Notes under the pieces: generated by a model
What the model saw: only the letters and a program-made list of their open reading frames with translations
Database searches by the model: none
What the model was told of the DNA's origin: nothing
Shown here: positions 1-10,569 of the stretch, piece by piece
How positions within the stretch are numbered: the first letter of the stretch is position 1
Layout: each line of letters begins with the position of its first letter
Assembly (NCBI RefSeq): GCF_036850765.1
Contig: NC_089495.1
Location: 193,891,847-193,955,846 of the forward strand
Source of the DNA: Saccopteryx bilineata
Taxonomy: Eukaryota > Chordata > Mammalia > Chiroptera > Emballonuridae
DNA length: 64,000 nt
Direction: 5' to 3'
Program-made: the position numbers and the translations under genes

Positions 1-858
1 TGACATTAATAATTATTCTCAGAAGCCGGGAGTTGCTTAAAAGCAAACTCTTTGTGATGTTATATGCGACCAGACACACATCGCTTTGGGTTTTCACAAC
101 AGTTACGCAGCATTTGTGTGCCATGAGCTGGCATCAGATACAGATCGTGAAGGAGAGACAGCGGCTGGGGGGGGGGGAGGGGGGAGGTATCCCAGAATAA
201 CCAGCAGCAAATCCCAAAGCGGGTCCAGTAAAGGGTTAAGCCCAATGGTTAAGCAGGAGAGCTTAATACCTTTTGTTAACTCCAGCTCTACCAGGAAGGC
301 TGACAGACCCAAACAAGCAAACAATAGCTGGAATTGTTCTAGTAAAAACTAGTCCAGCCGCATCATTTGCCAAATAATTTAAAAAACAGCTTAATTCTCC
401 TCTGCTTCCTTAACTCCAACCCGACCTGAAAGCAAAAGGCAGATGGATCCTTGTCCTGACATCAAACCTTTTCTGCCCACGACACCTGCTTGGACGCCAG
501 GACGGGCGGGAGAACGCTGAGGGACGGAGCGGAGACCCAGGGCCAGACCCAAGCACAGCCGAAACTACCACCTGTGGGAGTGTCAGCGTTTCTTGGAACT
601 GGAGACCAAGATAGGATTGTTCAGACCACAAATGAGCACCCTGTCACCTCGAATGACTAGACAACATTGCCAGCAACGTATGCTAAGGTTTTGGTCCAGA
701 AGCAACAATCTAATCTAAACGACCGACCGCAGGAGAAACTGTCATCAGAGCAGTACTTTAGAAAACAGGGGTGTCTAAAGCCGTGAGCCCCTTACTATAT
801 TCCGTGGGGCGAGCGGGAACCGCCTCCGGTCCCCCAGAGCTCGCGCCGGGAGGCCTAC
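1..858. other. Unassigned sequence with a G-rich tract
   Basis: No gene or recognised repeat is seen here. A run of G broken by single A residues lies at about 166-187 and could form a G-quadruplex on the plus strand. Around 800-855 there is a short cluster of CpG dinucleotides just outside the exon-like block that follows. It is too short to call a CpG island. Confidence 0.5.
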
Positions 859-974
859 CTTCTATGTCACTCAGAGTCCGGACATCGGCGTCAGCAGTGA
901 GCTTCAGTTTACCCAGACAGGTGCTGTTTACAGTAAGGCTGGGTGAGATCACTAGTTCTAGCATTTCCTTGTAC
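859..974 (-). CDS. Candidate internal coding exon, gene unidentified
   Basis: Read on the minus strand, a pyrimidine-rich acceptor ending TTTTCTTTCAG abuts position 974 and a GTAGGC donor follows position 859, bounding a 116-nt exon. One reading frame is open throughout and gives 38 whole codons plus one base at each end, so the exon starts and ends inside codons. The peptide begins YKEMLELVISPSL and ends DVRTLSDIE. It is of mixed composition, not repetitive, with a hydrophobic beta-like segment and one Cys. It lies in no recognisable repeat, unlike nearly every other open frame in the window. I do not recognise the protein. The rest of the gene would lie downstream on the minus strand, beyond position 1, and possibly upstream within the window. 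This is the best coding signal here. Splice sites and frame are seen directly; coding status is inferred, and a chance open frame is possible. Confidence 0.45.
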
Positions 975-1929
975 CTGAAAGAAAACAAAGGGAAATATAA
1001 TTTATTCCATAATTATGCATGCTTGCTAATGATTTCTGTTCCTTTCCCTGAGAGTATAAATGCAAAAGCTGATTACCTAAACCCAGCCGTCTTATAAATT
1101 CTACATAATAAAAAATTCACTGAACTTCCTATCAAAGGGAGATGAGGAATTGGAATGAAGTGCTCGCTCCCCTCCGGAGAATACACCCACTTGATTAAAA
1201 CTTTCCCCTCCTTCCGACTGTCTTTTGCCATTAGAAAAATTATATTTTGGTCTCTTTTCAATGCCATCTGAATGAGCTGGAGTGATCCTGGGGGACTTCC
1301 TGGAAGAGGAAGGGAGAAACAGGTAAGGAGAGAGTGCTTGAATTTAGGTTCCCCAAAGCCAGAGAGTCACAGGGAGAAGTCGGAGTTGACTGTAGTTAAG
1401 AGGAAGGACTAAAAATGAACACGGCGTTACAGAGTGTGACTTGTTCCGACGGAGAAAGGCTCAAAAGACATCATTGATATTTAAGTCCCTCTAGGCAGCA
1501 AAACTCACAGCCCATCTCTGTGGTCCCTCCCGAGAAAGACTACACTAGCGCCTGAATTACTCCCAATTTTGACAAAATGTTATGGGGGCGGGGGAGGGAA
1601 GGATAGGGACAAGCCTTGTGGGTCGTTCTCATTTTTTATTGAAAACTTTTCCAACTCTGGCACTATGTCAGTACTTGTTCCTCCCAAATTCTGACCCACT
1701 GTGGTTAGGAAATGAGGTTTCTGGTTAATGTGCAGAACATTGTACATGGCAGTTTACAAAGGACTGAACTACAATCAGCCACGTTTGACACTGATTCAAG
1801 TTGTCCTCAGAGAAAGGCTACATTTATTGACTGCTCATCAGTATTCAAGGTCAGGATCCGCTGTCATTGTGTTAATAAACACAATGTACTGATTGATGGA
1901 TATGTGGTTACAAACCCAGATTTCATCAT
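975..1929. other. Unassigned sequence
   Basis: No convincing repeat, RNA gene or exon is seen. If 859-974 is an exon, this is the start of the intron upstream of it. Confidence 0.4.
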
Positions 1930-2045
1930 GAAAGGGTTGTGGATTCAAATTCCAGCGTCACTACTCACCACCTTGAGCAAGTTACCCAACTGCTCTAGGT
2001 CAAGCGTGTTCTCATCCAGACAACAGGGATTATCCAAGTCCCTCC
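1930..2045 (-). repeat. MIR-like SINE fragment
   Basis: The words for 'ggattcaaattccagc', 'caccttgagcaagtta' and 'acccaactgctctag' follow the order of the central MIR core read in antisense. It is degraded and has no visible ends. Confidence 0.5.
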
Positions 2046-2329
2046 CTGAGAAGGTCACGGTGAGATGGAAAGAGATGATGCATGTAAAGAAAGGGCTTAG
2101 TAGCTAGCGCCCTAATTGCCCATTCACTACGGCGGGAACGAATAAGGAGTCAGTATGCTCACATAATAGAATACAATACGCAGTGCAAAGGACCGAAGGA
2201 AGCGCCACACAGCACAACAGACAGATTGCCAAGCAAGGTCCTGAGTAAAGAGACAGAAGCGTCCCCAAGGTATGATATCACTTCTACCCAGCGCAGAAGA
2301 CAGAAACCAATACTATATGCCGTTTAGGG

Positions 2330-2662
2330 CAGGGGTCCCCAAACTTTTTACACAGGGGGCCAGTTCACTGTCCCTCAGACCATTGAAGGGCCAGACTATA
2401 AAAAAAAACTATGAACAAATCCCTATGCACACTGCACAGATCTTATTTTAAAGTAAAAAAAACAAAATGGGAACAAATACAATATTTAAAATAAAGAACA
2501 AGTAAATTTAAATCAACCAACTGACCAGTATTTCAATGGGAACTATGCTCCTCTCACTGACCACCAATGAAAGAGGTGCCCCTTCCGGAAGTGCGGCGAA
2601 GGCTGGATAAATGGCCTCAGGGGGCCGCATGTGGCCCGCGGGCCGTAGTTTGGGGACCCCTG
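2330..2662 (+). mobile_element. Non-autonomous hAT element, long form
   Basis: The 333-bp element has terminal inverted repeats CAGGGGTCCCCAAAC at the left and GTTTGGGGACCCCTG (allowing one or two changes) at the right. It is flanked by a perfect 8-bp target-site duplication GTTTAGGG at 2322-2329 and 2663-2670, the hallmark of hAT transposition. It carries about 140 nt of A-rich interior at roughly 2393-2535 that is absent from the three shorter copies at 45469, 50931 and 59963. The outer arms of all four copies align closely. There is no transposase reading frame, so it was mobilised in trans. Confidence 0.93.
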
Positions 2663-2663
2663 G

Positions 2664-2736
2664 TTTAGGGATACAGACACATGTATCCCTAAATATAATA
2701 GTATATTATTATATACTATATAATATAATAGTATAT
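2664..2736. repeat. Two short inverted repeats in AT-rich DNA
   Basis: TTTAGGGATAC at 2664-2674 pairs perfectly with GTATCCCTAAA at 2683-2693 (11-bp stem, 8-nt loop). A second AT-only palindrome, ATAGTATAT with ATATACTAT, follows at about 2698-2719, then a repeat of AATATAATAGTATAT. The hAT element inserted at the base of the first hairpin. Confidence 0.75.
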
Positions 2737-3344
2737 GGAGGAATGGTAAACACCAATTTCGGGACAAGGGTTAACTCTGGGAATAGTAGGGAGAGGCAGT
2801 TTGGGAAGTGGTACCCTGGGGGTTTCAACTGTGCGTGTAACATTTCAGTTCAGGGGTTGACACTGACTGTGGCGGCTCATCCATACCCAGCCTGCCATTT
2901 CTTTCTGTGTGACCCATGAGCTAAGAATGCCTTTCACATTTTTAAATGGTTGAAGAAAAAAAAATCGAAAGAAGAATAACATTTTGCGACACGTGAAAAT
3001 TATGTAAAATTCAAATGTCAGGGTCCATACATAAAATCTTTTGGGAGCACAGCTCTGCCGATTGGTTTCCTGAATTGTCCATGATTCGTTCATGCTGCAA
3101 CTACTGAGTAAGTGTGCCGGAGACCCAGACCCGCAACGTTGAAATACTTAATATCTGGCCGGTTTCTGTTTGTAAACAGGGTGATGGGTATACCACTGTT
3201 ATGTGGTTACTATATATCTTTGTGTGCCTGAAACACTTCATTTTTTTAAAAAGAAAAAGGTCAGTTATTCCAGGACTTACACATAGAAACTACTTTATAT
3301 ATACTTTTAATCTGATAAAAGAATTCCATGCAAATCAGTTTCTA
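2737..3344. other. Unassigned, probably old repeat
   Basis: No gene is seen. The stretch at 3130-3250, ending 'gtgcctgaaacacttca' followed by T and A runs, resembles the 3' end of an old retroposon, but I cannot name the family. Confidence 0.3.
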
Positions 3345-3357
3345 CTGCTTACATCTT

Positions 3358-3748
3358 TTTTTTTTTTTTGTATTTTTCTGAAGCTGGAAACGGGGAGAGA
3401 CAGTCAGACAGACTCCCGCATGCGCCCGACCGGGATCCACCCAGCATGCCCACCAGGGGTGACGCTCTGCCCACCAGGGGGCGATGCTCTGCCCCTCCAG
3501 GGCGTCGCTCTGTTGCGACCAGAGCCACTCTAGCGCCTGGGGCAGAGGCCAAGGAGCCATCCCCAGCACCCCATCTTTGCTCCAATGGAGCCTCGGCTGC
3601 AGGAGGGGAAGAGAGAGACAGAGAGGAAGGAGAGGGGGAGGGGTGGAGAAGCAGATGGGCGCTTCTCCTGTGTGCCCTGGCTGGGAATCGAACCCGGGAC
3701 TTCTGCACGCCAGGCCGACGCTCTACCACTGAGCCAATCGGCCAGGGC
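3358..3748 (-). mobile_element. Long tRNA-derived bat SINE (family A), copy 1
   Basis: Minus-strand order: a tRNA-like head with an A box (GGCTCAGTGGTAGAGC) and B box (GGTTCGATTCC), a CT-rich middle, a GC-rich body with the CCCCTGGTGGGC motif, and a final AAAAATAC with poly(A) (the T run at 3358-3369). Flanked by a near-perfect 13-bp duplication, CTGCTTACATCTT at 3345-3357 and CTGCTTATATCTT at 3749-3761. This copy has two CCCCTGGTGGGC units. Confidence 0.95.
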
Positions 3749-3761
3749 CTGCTTATATCTT

Positions 3762-4939
3762 TACAGTAGCTGATTTGCATGTGGTTCTTAACTATTCCCA
3801 GGTACGCCCGCATACTGTGTGCCTGTTTTCTTGTTCCCCAAATGCCACAGACACCCCAGGAGAAAGGCCCAGCTAGGAGTCTTGTTCTTTTCACACATCA
3901 AACATATTACATGGATCTCAGCAAATAGCAGATGTTGAACCTATTATCTGACAGTAAGTGCCAGAAATTTGCTTTTTATCCAAACTCATTTCCTCATCCT
4001 TTTAGGTGTATGCAAAAATTCAAGTTAAAAAATAAACAGTGCTGTAAACCCCCCCTACAAAAACCCTGGTCTCTAAATATCCAGACGCTATGAGTATGGA
4101 TATTAGAAGCAGCATATTGTTAGCTAAAGGTCTGAATCTGGTTAAAAACAAAATGCATCCTCAGCGTTTAAAAATATTTAAAGTCGTCGCCAATATTTTT
4201 GATAAAGCAATGTCACACAAAAACCTAGATTTTCAGTTTCTTTTGAAAAGGAAGAACAGTGCCACATTTCTGGATGACAACAAGGAACTGGAGCTAAGTA
4301 GTGGCAGACCAATTTAGTCAAGGCATGTGGACTCCAGTTTGCCACAGTCCCCACCCCTCCCTAGTGTCTGACACTTGACCCTCATTTTCCAATATATTTC
4401 CTCCTGGTCTCTATAGGCCTTTTCGATTGAGAAACCATCATATTGTATCATCAGGAAAACCTGACAAGGAAAGAAACAGCAATGTGGCACTTCTGGCCTT
4501 AGTCACATAGCGTGTTTATTTTACTGAGTGTTGCTGTCATCCTCAAGAGTTCTTAGCACACCAAACAGCATCTGTTGACATTACAGCAGAGCAGGAATGT
4601 GTTTGTGAGTTTTGACCCTGGGACAGAGCATAGCTGCTAAAGCCCTTGGTGCGTTCACCCCTTGCCTAATACCCTTGCAGGCCACGCAACATGGAAATCG
4701 TCTCCACTTCCCCCTGCAGCATGGACACAAAATCTTGCCGGTTCTGTCATCTAATTGACAGCTGTTGGAGGATGGGAGGAGGGAAGGGATGGAGGAGGAG
4801 AAGGACTGGGAAGGCGGGCGGGAGGAAATCTAGAACTGAGTAATTAGCTTCTTTCAACCAGACTTTTAAACATTCTTATTTGTCCTCATTTATCCACCCT
4901 CGCCTTAGACAATGACTCTAATGCATTAAACATGTTTCT
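3762..4939. other. Unassigned sequence
   Basis: No gene or repeat is recognised with confidence. A 75-codon open frame at 4090-4317 is A/T-rich with no splice sites or family resemblance. Purine-rich sequence with many GGAGGA-type words lies at 4765-4830. Confidence 0.4.
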
Positions 4940-6540
4940 TTAAATGATGTCCTGTTGTTTTGTGTGTGAAGTAATTTAATTTGCATGAATAGTGTTGTAT
5001 ATGAAATCTCGTTCTGTTTATTAGACTCTCCCTCTCTTTAGTATGCACTATGATTTTAAAATGTATACATATTGCTGGATGATTATCCAGCCTGTGGCTA
5101 GAATTCCATGCTGTGCACTCCTTGTATTGTATGTATGCCTTCCCTTAGTGATGAACATCTAGGAAGCCTTCATCTCTCAGCCTCCATAAACAATGCTGCA
5201 ACGGACATCTTCATTTAAATATAATAAACATTTAAACATATTAAAACACGAATAAAATAATAAAACATTTATGTATATGTTTTATGTGTCTATAAATACA
5301 TGCATATATTCTTGAAATGAATATATATATCCCAGCGTATCTCAGGGCTCATATACATATATATTCAAGGAGAATTTCCGTGTCATTGGCTGTATGTGAA
5401 CTGAACTCCACCAAGTCCTAACAGACTGTTCTTCATAATTTCTGTGCTAATCTAGGTTCCCACCAGAAGCATTTTAGTTTCATAAATTCTTGCTAACACT
5501 TGGCATTGTCCATCTTTTTAATTTTTGCCAAGCTAATGGGTAGCAAATGATATCTCATAGTTGTTTTAATTTGCATTTCTATGATTACTAGTGAGTTTGA
5601 GCATGTATTCTCATAATTATGGGGCATATGAGTTTCAGAGGATTGTCTATTTATATCTTTTATCCTTGCCTATTTTTCTACTGCAGTTTCTTTCTCTCTC
5701 TCTCTCTCTCTTTTTTTTTTTTTTGGTATTTTTCTGAAGCTGGAAATGGGGAGAGACAGACAGACTCCCGCATGCGCCCGACCGGGATCCACCCGGCACG
5801 CCCACCAGGGGCGATGCTCTGCCCACCAGGAGGCGATGCTCTGCCTCTCCGGGGCGTCACTCTGCAGCGACCAGAGCCACTCTAGCGCCTGGGGCAGAGG
5901 CCAAGGAGCCATCCCCAGCGCCCGGGCCATCTTTGCTCCAATGGAGCCTTGGCTGTGGGAGGGGAAGAGAGAGACAGAGAGGAAGGAGGGGGGTGGAGAA
6001 GCAAATGGACGCTTCTCCTGTGTGCCCTGGCCGGGAATTGAACCCTGGTCCCCTGCACACCAGGCCGACGCTCTACCGCTGAGCCAACCGGCCAGGGCCA
6101 TTTTTTTTGTTTTTTTATGTTGGTTTGCTGCTGTGCCTTGTAGAATCTAGGTACTGGTTCACTGCTGGTTTTAGATCCTGTAAGTTTCCTTTCTTAATCT
6201 TTCATTTTCTGTTTTCTTTATTTATGGTGTCTTAGAGAATAAAAAAAAAATCTTATATATTTGCCCAATTACTTCTTTTTAATTTAAATGTAAAAATTCT
6301 TTCCCTAACCCTGAGATATATGAAACTTTGTCTATGTTTTAAGCTATATTGACTTGGAATTTTACCGTTCATATTTAAGTCTTTAATTCAGCTGCAGTTT
6401 TCCACTTTAGTATGATTTAAACTTGCATTTTATCCAATATAGGAGAAAATGAAAATAAGCCATTTCCCCCTAATAGGTATTAAACTCTTTAACTGAATTT
6501 ATCCCTGAGATACACCGGGATAGTTTGTAATTTTTTTTGA
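4940..6540 (-). mobile_element. Old L1 (LINE-1) fragment interrupted by a SINE
   Basis: Antisense L1 text is seen on both sides of the SINE at 5711-6099. Typical words are 'catctttttaatttttgcc', 'aatttgcatttctatgatta' and, beyond the SINE, 'ccctaaccctgagatatatg'. The copy is heavily mutated and has no usable frame. Boundaries are approximate. Confidence 0.6.
5711..6099 (-). mobile_element. Family A SINE, copy 2
   Basis: Same architecture as the copy at 3358, with head and body well preserved and two CCCCTGGTGGGC-type units. The poly(T) at 5711-5724 (poly(A) on the minus strand) sits against a (CT)n run at 5694-5710, so the target duplication cannot be read. It is inserted in the old L1. Confidence 0.93.
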
Positions 6541-7367
6541 TTCAATCTTAGTACACAATCAAAAACAAAAGCTACAAAACATGGTTTTAAGGCATTGGAG
6601 GACAACCAAGGCGGGACTTGAGGGGCCAAGATCCCAGAGAGATGAGAAATGAACTAAGTCTGACCTCTATCACTTTTCCTTGTAAGACATGTGCCAATAT
6701 ATAAGCCAGGAGGAAAAAAGCAGAGGCTTCTAGTCTCATTGGGCCGGGGAGACAAAAACTGGCGTTCTGAGCTACTAAACTAAGGCGGCTAGCAGAGATC
6801 CTAGGGACAGGAGAACAATGGAGGAGTGAGCCTAACATTGTTGACAGTCACTACCTTGGAGGCATTTGCTGATACCTAAGCCGGGTGGAGTGAGAGGCAG
6901 AGAAGCCAAGCAGAAAGGGGTAGCTAAGAAGGCAAGAAACGAAGCAAAGCCTTTGGCAATCTCCCAGAACTACAGAGGCAAATTATGGAGTTCATGGCCC
7001 ATCAAGGATGAGAGGCCTTGGTAAACACACCAGGCTTTTATTTTTCAATTTGTAAGAAAATTTTATTTTTCAGTGAACGCATACCAGACTTTTAATTGAC
7101 ACCCCTGAAGGGTTACTCCTCTGGAGTCAGGGCAAACCAAAGCAATCCTGCCTTGAGTCATTTTAACCCCTTATTGGATCAAAGTGCTTTGCCTCCTACT
7201 ATCATCACCCACCAGAGCTAACGTTGCTCTTGAGGAAGGTTATACACATAACTTTTTATACACAGTGTTTATAGCATTTAATAAAGAATTACCAGGCATG
7301 CAAGAAGGCAAGAATGAATGATCAAAAACCGAGACAAAAATCCCAACCCATCTAAGATTCAAATATT

Positions 7368-7761
7368 ATTATTATTTTTTTATTTTGTTTTTATTTTTTG
7401 TATATTTCTGAAGTTGGAAACGGGAAGGCAGTTAGACAGACTCCCGCATGCGCTCGACCGGGATCCACCCGGCACGCCCACCAGGGGGTGATGCTCTGCC
7501 CATCCAAGGCGTTGCTTTGTTGCAACCAGGGCCATTCTAGCGCCTGAGGCAGAGACCATGGAGCCATCCTCAGCTCCTGGGCCAACTTTGCTCCAATGGA
7601 GTCTCAGCTGCAGGAGGGGAAGAAAGAGACAGAGAGGAAGGAGAGGGGGAGGGGTGGAGAAGCAGATGGGCGCTTCTCCTGTGTGCCCTGGCCAGGAATC
7701 GAACCTGGGACTCCTGCATGCCAGGCCGACGCTCTACCACTGAGCCAACCGGCCAGGGCCT
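7368..7761 (-). mobile_element. Family A SINE, copy 3
   Basis: Full-length family A SINE flanked by a 15-bp duplication with one mismatch (TAAGATTCAAATATT at 7353-7367, TAAGATTCAGATATT at 7762-7776). It has a single CCCCTGGTGGGC unit, the short subtype. Confidence 0.93.
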
Positions 7762-7838
7762 TAAGATTCAGATATTGGGAGTATCAGACACAGACTCCTC
7801 AACAACTTCAATTGTATGATCAAGAAAATGGATTTAAG

Positions 7839-8137
7839 CCTGACCAGGCAGTGGCGCAGTGGATAGAGTGTCAGACTGGAATGCGGAGGACCCAGGTTCG
7901 AAACCCTGAGGTCACCGGCTTGAGCGCAAGCTTATCTGGTTTGAGCAAGGCTCACCAGCTTGGACCCAAGGTCGCTGGCTTGAGCAAGGGGTCATTCGGT
8001 CTGCTGTAGCCCCCTGGTAAGAGAACATATGAGAAAGCAATCAATGAACAACTAAGGTGCTGCAACAAAGAATTGATGCTTCTCATCTCTCTCCTTTCCT
8101 ATCTGTCTGTCCCTATCTGTCCCTCTCTCTGTCTCTG

Positions 8138-8168
<31 letters not shown>
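7839..8168 (+). mobile_element. tRNA-derived bat SINE, family B, ending in (CA)n
   Basis: A different tRNA-like head (GCGCAGTGGATAGAGTGTC and GGTTCGAAACC) is followed by 'cttgagc' repeats, 'gaaagcaatcaatgaacaac' and a CT-rich tail that ends in a (CA)n run at about 8138-8168 instead of poly(A). A perfect 17-bp duplication, AAGAAAATGGATTTAAG, lies at 7822-7838 and 8169-8185. It shares its whole plan with the copy at 54126. Confidence 0.93.
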
Positions 8169-8170
<2 letters not shown>

Positions 8171-8944
8171 GAAAATGGATTTAAGGTGCAGAATGCTACT
8201 AGAGAACTATGTTAAAAGGAAATCTAATGGGAATTCTAAAACTGAAAATACAATAATTAAAATGTAGAACTCAGAAGAGTAGTTGAACCACAGCTTGAAC
8301 AAGCAGAAGAAAAACTTAATGAACCAGAAGATAAGTCAGTAGACAAATCTCAGAAAAAAGGTTAGAAAATAGTTTTGTGTGTTTTTTAAAGCATAAAAGC
8401 AACCCGGAGATATGGAGAGAAGGTCTAACACATACATATTAGAAGCCATAGAAGAGGAGGGGAGAGAGAACAAGTCAGAAACAATATTTACGGAGAAAGT
8501 GACAGAAACATTTCCAAGACTGATGAGAGATATCAAGTTAAAGGAATAAAAAAGTCACTTTAAAGCAGGAGTAATAAGACTTCTCAACAGAAACGATGGA
8601 TATCAGGAAAAAAAAAAAAAAGAAATCTCATCTGACAATGTAAAATTTTAGGCTAGCAAGGAAATCCTTCAAAAAATGAAACAAATCAATATTGAGATTA
8701 CTTGCCGCCAGTAGACTCACACTACAAAAGAATGTTCTGGAAGCAGGAAAATTCATCAAGGAATGGAGAACAACATAAAAGGTGGAAAATGTGAGTGGGA
8801 GGAGGATAAACAAAGTTAACTTGTCCTAAGGACCTTGCATTTCCTGGATGTGATAAAATTATAGTAAGTTGAGGATCTACCAAGGATGCATGCTATAATG
8901 TCAAGGGTAACTACTTAAAAGATTATAATTAAAAAATGGCTACT

Positions 8945-9352
8945 GGCCCTGGCCGGTTGGCTCAGTGGTAGAGCATCGGCCTGGCGTGCAGAAGTCCCGG
9001 GTTCGATTCCCGGCCAGGGCACACAGGAGAAGCGCCCATTTGCTTCTCCACCCCTCCCCCTCTCCTTCCTCTCTGTCTCTCTCTTCCCCTCCCGCAGCGA
9101 GGCTCCATTGGAGCAAAGATGGCCTGGGCGCTGGGGATGGCTCCATGGCCTCTGCCCCAGGCGCTAGAGTGGCTCTGGTCGCAACAGAGCGATGCCCCAG
9201 AGGGGCAGAGCATCACCCCCTGGTGGGCAGAGCGTCGCCCCCTGGTGGGCGTGCCGAGTGGATCCGGGTCGGGCGCATGCAGGAGTCTGTCTGACTGTCT
9301 CTCCCCGTTTCCAGCTTCAGAAAAATACAAAAAAAAAAAAAAAAAAAAAAAA
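8945..9352 (+). mobile_element. Family A SINE, copy 4
   Basis: Head starts GGCCCTGGCC at 8945 and the tail is A-only from about 9329. Flanked by GGCTACT with adjoining A residues (8938-8944 and 9353-9359). Two CCCCTGGTGGGC units (long subtype). High similarity to the copies at 18176 and 62773 suggests a young insertion. Confidence 0.95.
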
Positions 9353-9850
9353 GGCTACTAACAAGCTGATAGTGGAGAAAATGGAATAATAAAAATACCT
9401 GATTAATCCAAAGGAAGGTAGAAAGGAAAAAAAACACAGATGAGATAAAACAAATTAAAAAAATAAAGTGATAAATTTAAACTCAATGTTACCAATAATT
9501 GTATTAGATGTCAACATTTAATACACATTTACAGTACAAGAATCACATGAAATGTAAACAGAATCAATTACGATTCTACGATCGTAATTAGAATGAGACT
9601 TTTAAATGTAATTTTAAATATACACAAAGATTCAAAGCAAACACATGCAAAAATCCATATGATGCAAATACAAATTAAGAATTAAGAGAAAGTAGAAATC
9701 ACTTCAAATTGACTTGAAAATAAAAACCACGACAGAGACTGAGAGAAACACTCAGTAATGATAAAAAAAAAAATCAATCCACCACGATATAATAATAATT
9801 AAAAAGTCCATCCTTCCCTAAATCAATTCTCATTGTATTGTCTCCAAAAG

Positions 9851-10159
9851 GAAATAAAGCCCATTGACTCGAGCCTAGATCTTCGGCAGGAAATGCAAGA
9901 TCTAAATGTCAAACACACCTACAGCAATTCAAACACATCATCCTTCGGAGACAAATAAAGAAATATCGCTAACAAAGCAGAAGCAGTAGAAATGCTGTGT
10001 GCACAAAGTAAGCAGGACCTTAATTTAAGAACCCGACCTGTGTTCTTTGTTGCTATAGCTCAGGAGGCACAGCTGTCTTGCAGAAGCAAACCATTAACCA
10101 GAAGTACAGCAATATGAACAGAGTGAGAAAAACCCTTCCAAAAATTCTAATCATAGTTC
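9851..10159. other. Unassigned sequence
   Basis: No gene or named repeat is recognised. The first part may still be degraded LINE. Confidence 0.35.
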
Positions 10160-10335
10160 TCTCATTTCCCAGGCACCTATTACACGCCAGGCAATTTTTC
10201 TGAGCACTTTTACATTATCTCCTTTAATTCTCACAGCCACCCTGGGAGAGATAATTATCCACCCTCTGTTTCCCAACAGGCCGACGAAACGGAGATTTAG
10301 GTCTGAGCAAAGCACAGGCACCCAGGAAAGGCGAA
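10160..10335 (+). repeat. MIR SINE fragment
   Basis: Ordered MIR words: 'aggcacctattacacgccagg', 'tctcctttaattctcacagcc' and the degenerate 'acgaaacggagatttagg'. Confidence 0.75.
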
Positions 10336-10361
10336 TTATTTCTGTTTAGTGAATAGAAATA

Positions 10362-10380
10362 CTTACCCGGCTCTGCTATG
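10362..10380 (-). CDS. Possible 19-nt microexon
   Basis: On the minus strand, CTTCTTTTCAG directly precedes 19 nt that end at a textbook donor GTAAGTAT. The enclosed bases leave two nucleotides of a codon. The exon-like block at 859-974 starts with one nucleotide completing a codon. Joining the two gives an open frame with no stop. Phase agreement has a one-in-three chance of arising at random, and such short signals recur in any 64 kb. The acceptor tract is only moderate. Treat it as a lead only. Confidence 0.12.
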
Positions 10381-10569
10381 AAGATCTGAAAAGAAGCTTT
10401 TAAAATTTCAGCACGGGGTGAGTTTTATGCGTGTTGTGTTTTATGGGTCATATTGTTTTATTATTAAATTACATGGGGCCGCGAAGGAGGGAGGCTGATT
10501 TCTTTGGTGTTTTGAGGCCTCTGAAGGTCTTAACGTGGCCCAGATTATAGTGCTCATTTTACAGATAAT

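Larger units (their letters stand above)
6590..9850 (+). mobile_element. L1/HAL1-like LINE, 5' and ORF1-side region, with three SINE insertions
   Basis: Plus-strand text matches old L1/HAL1 5' and ORF1-side sequence as I recall it: 'aattaccaggcatgcaag' near 7289, 'agattcagatattgg' after the first SINE, 'gatcaagaaaatgga' after that, and 'gaaacatttccaagactgat' near 8506. It is degraded, with no long frame. SINEs at 7368, 7839 and 8945 split it, and their duplications are L1 sequence. Confidence 0.6.

Noticed and set aside
3349..3894. 181-codon minus-strand open frame
   Set aside because: It runs through a GC-rich family A SINE. The same Pro/Arg/Ser-rich peptide recurs in every copy of that SINE.
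8941..9020. tRNA gene suggested by intact A and B boxes
   Set aside because: It is the head of a family A SINE with body, tail and target duplication. The same applies to the heads of the other SINE copies.
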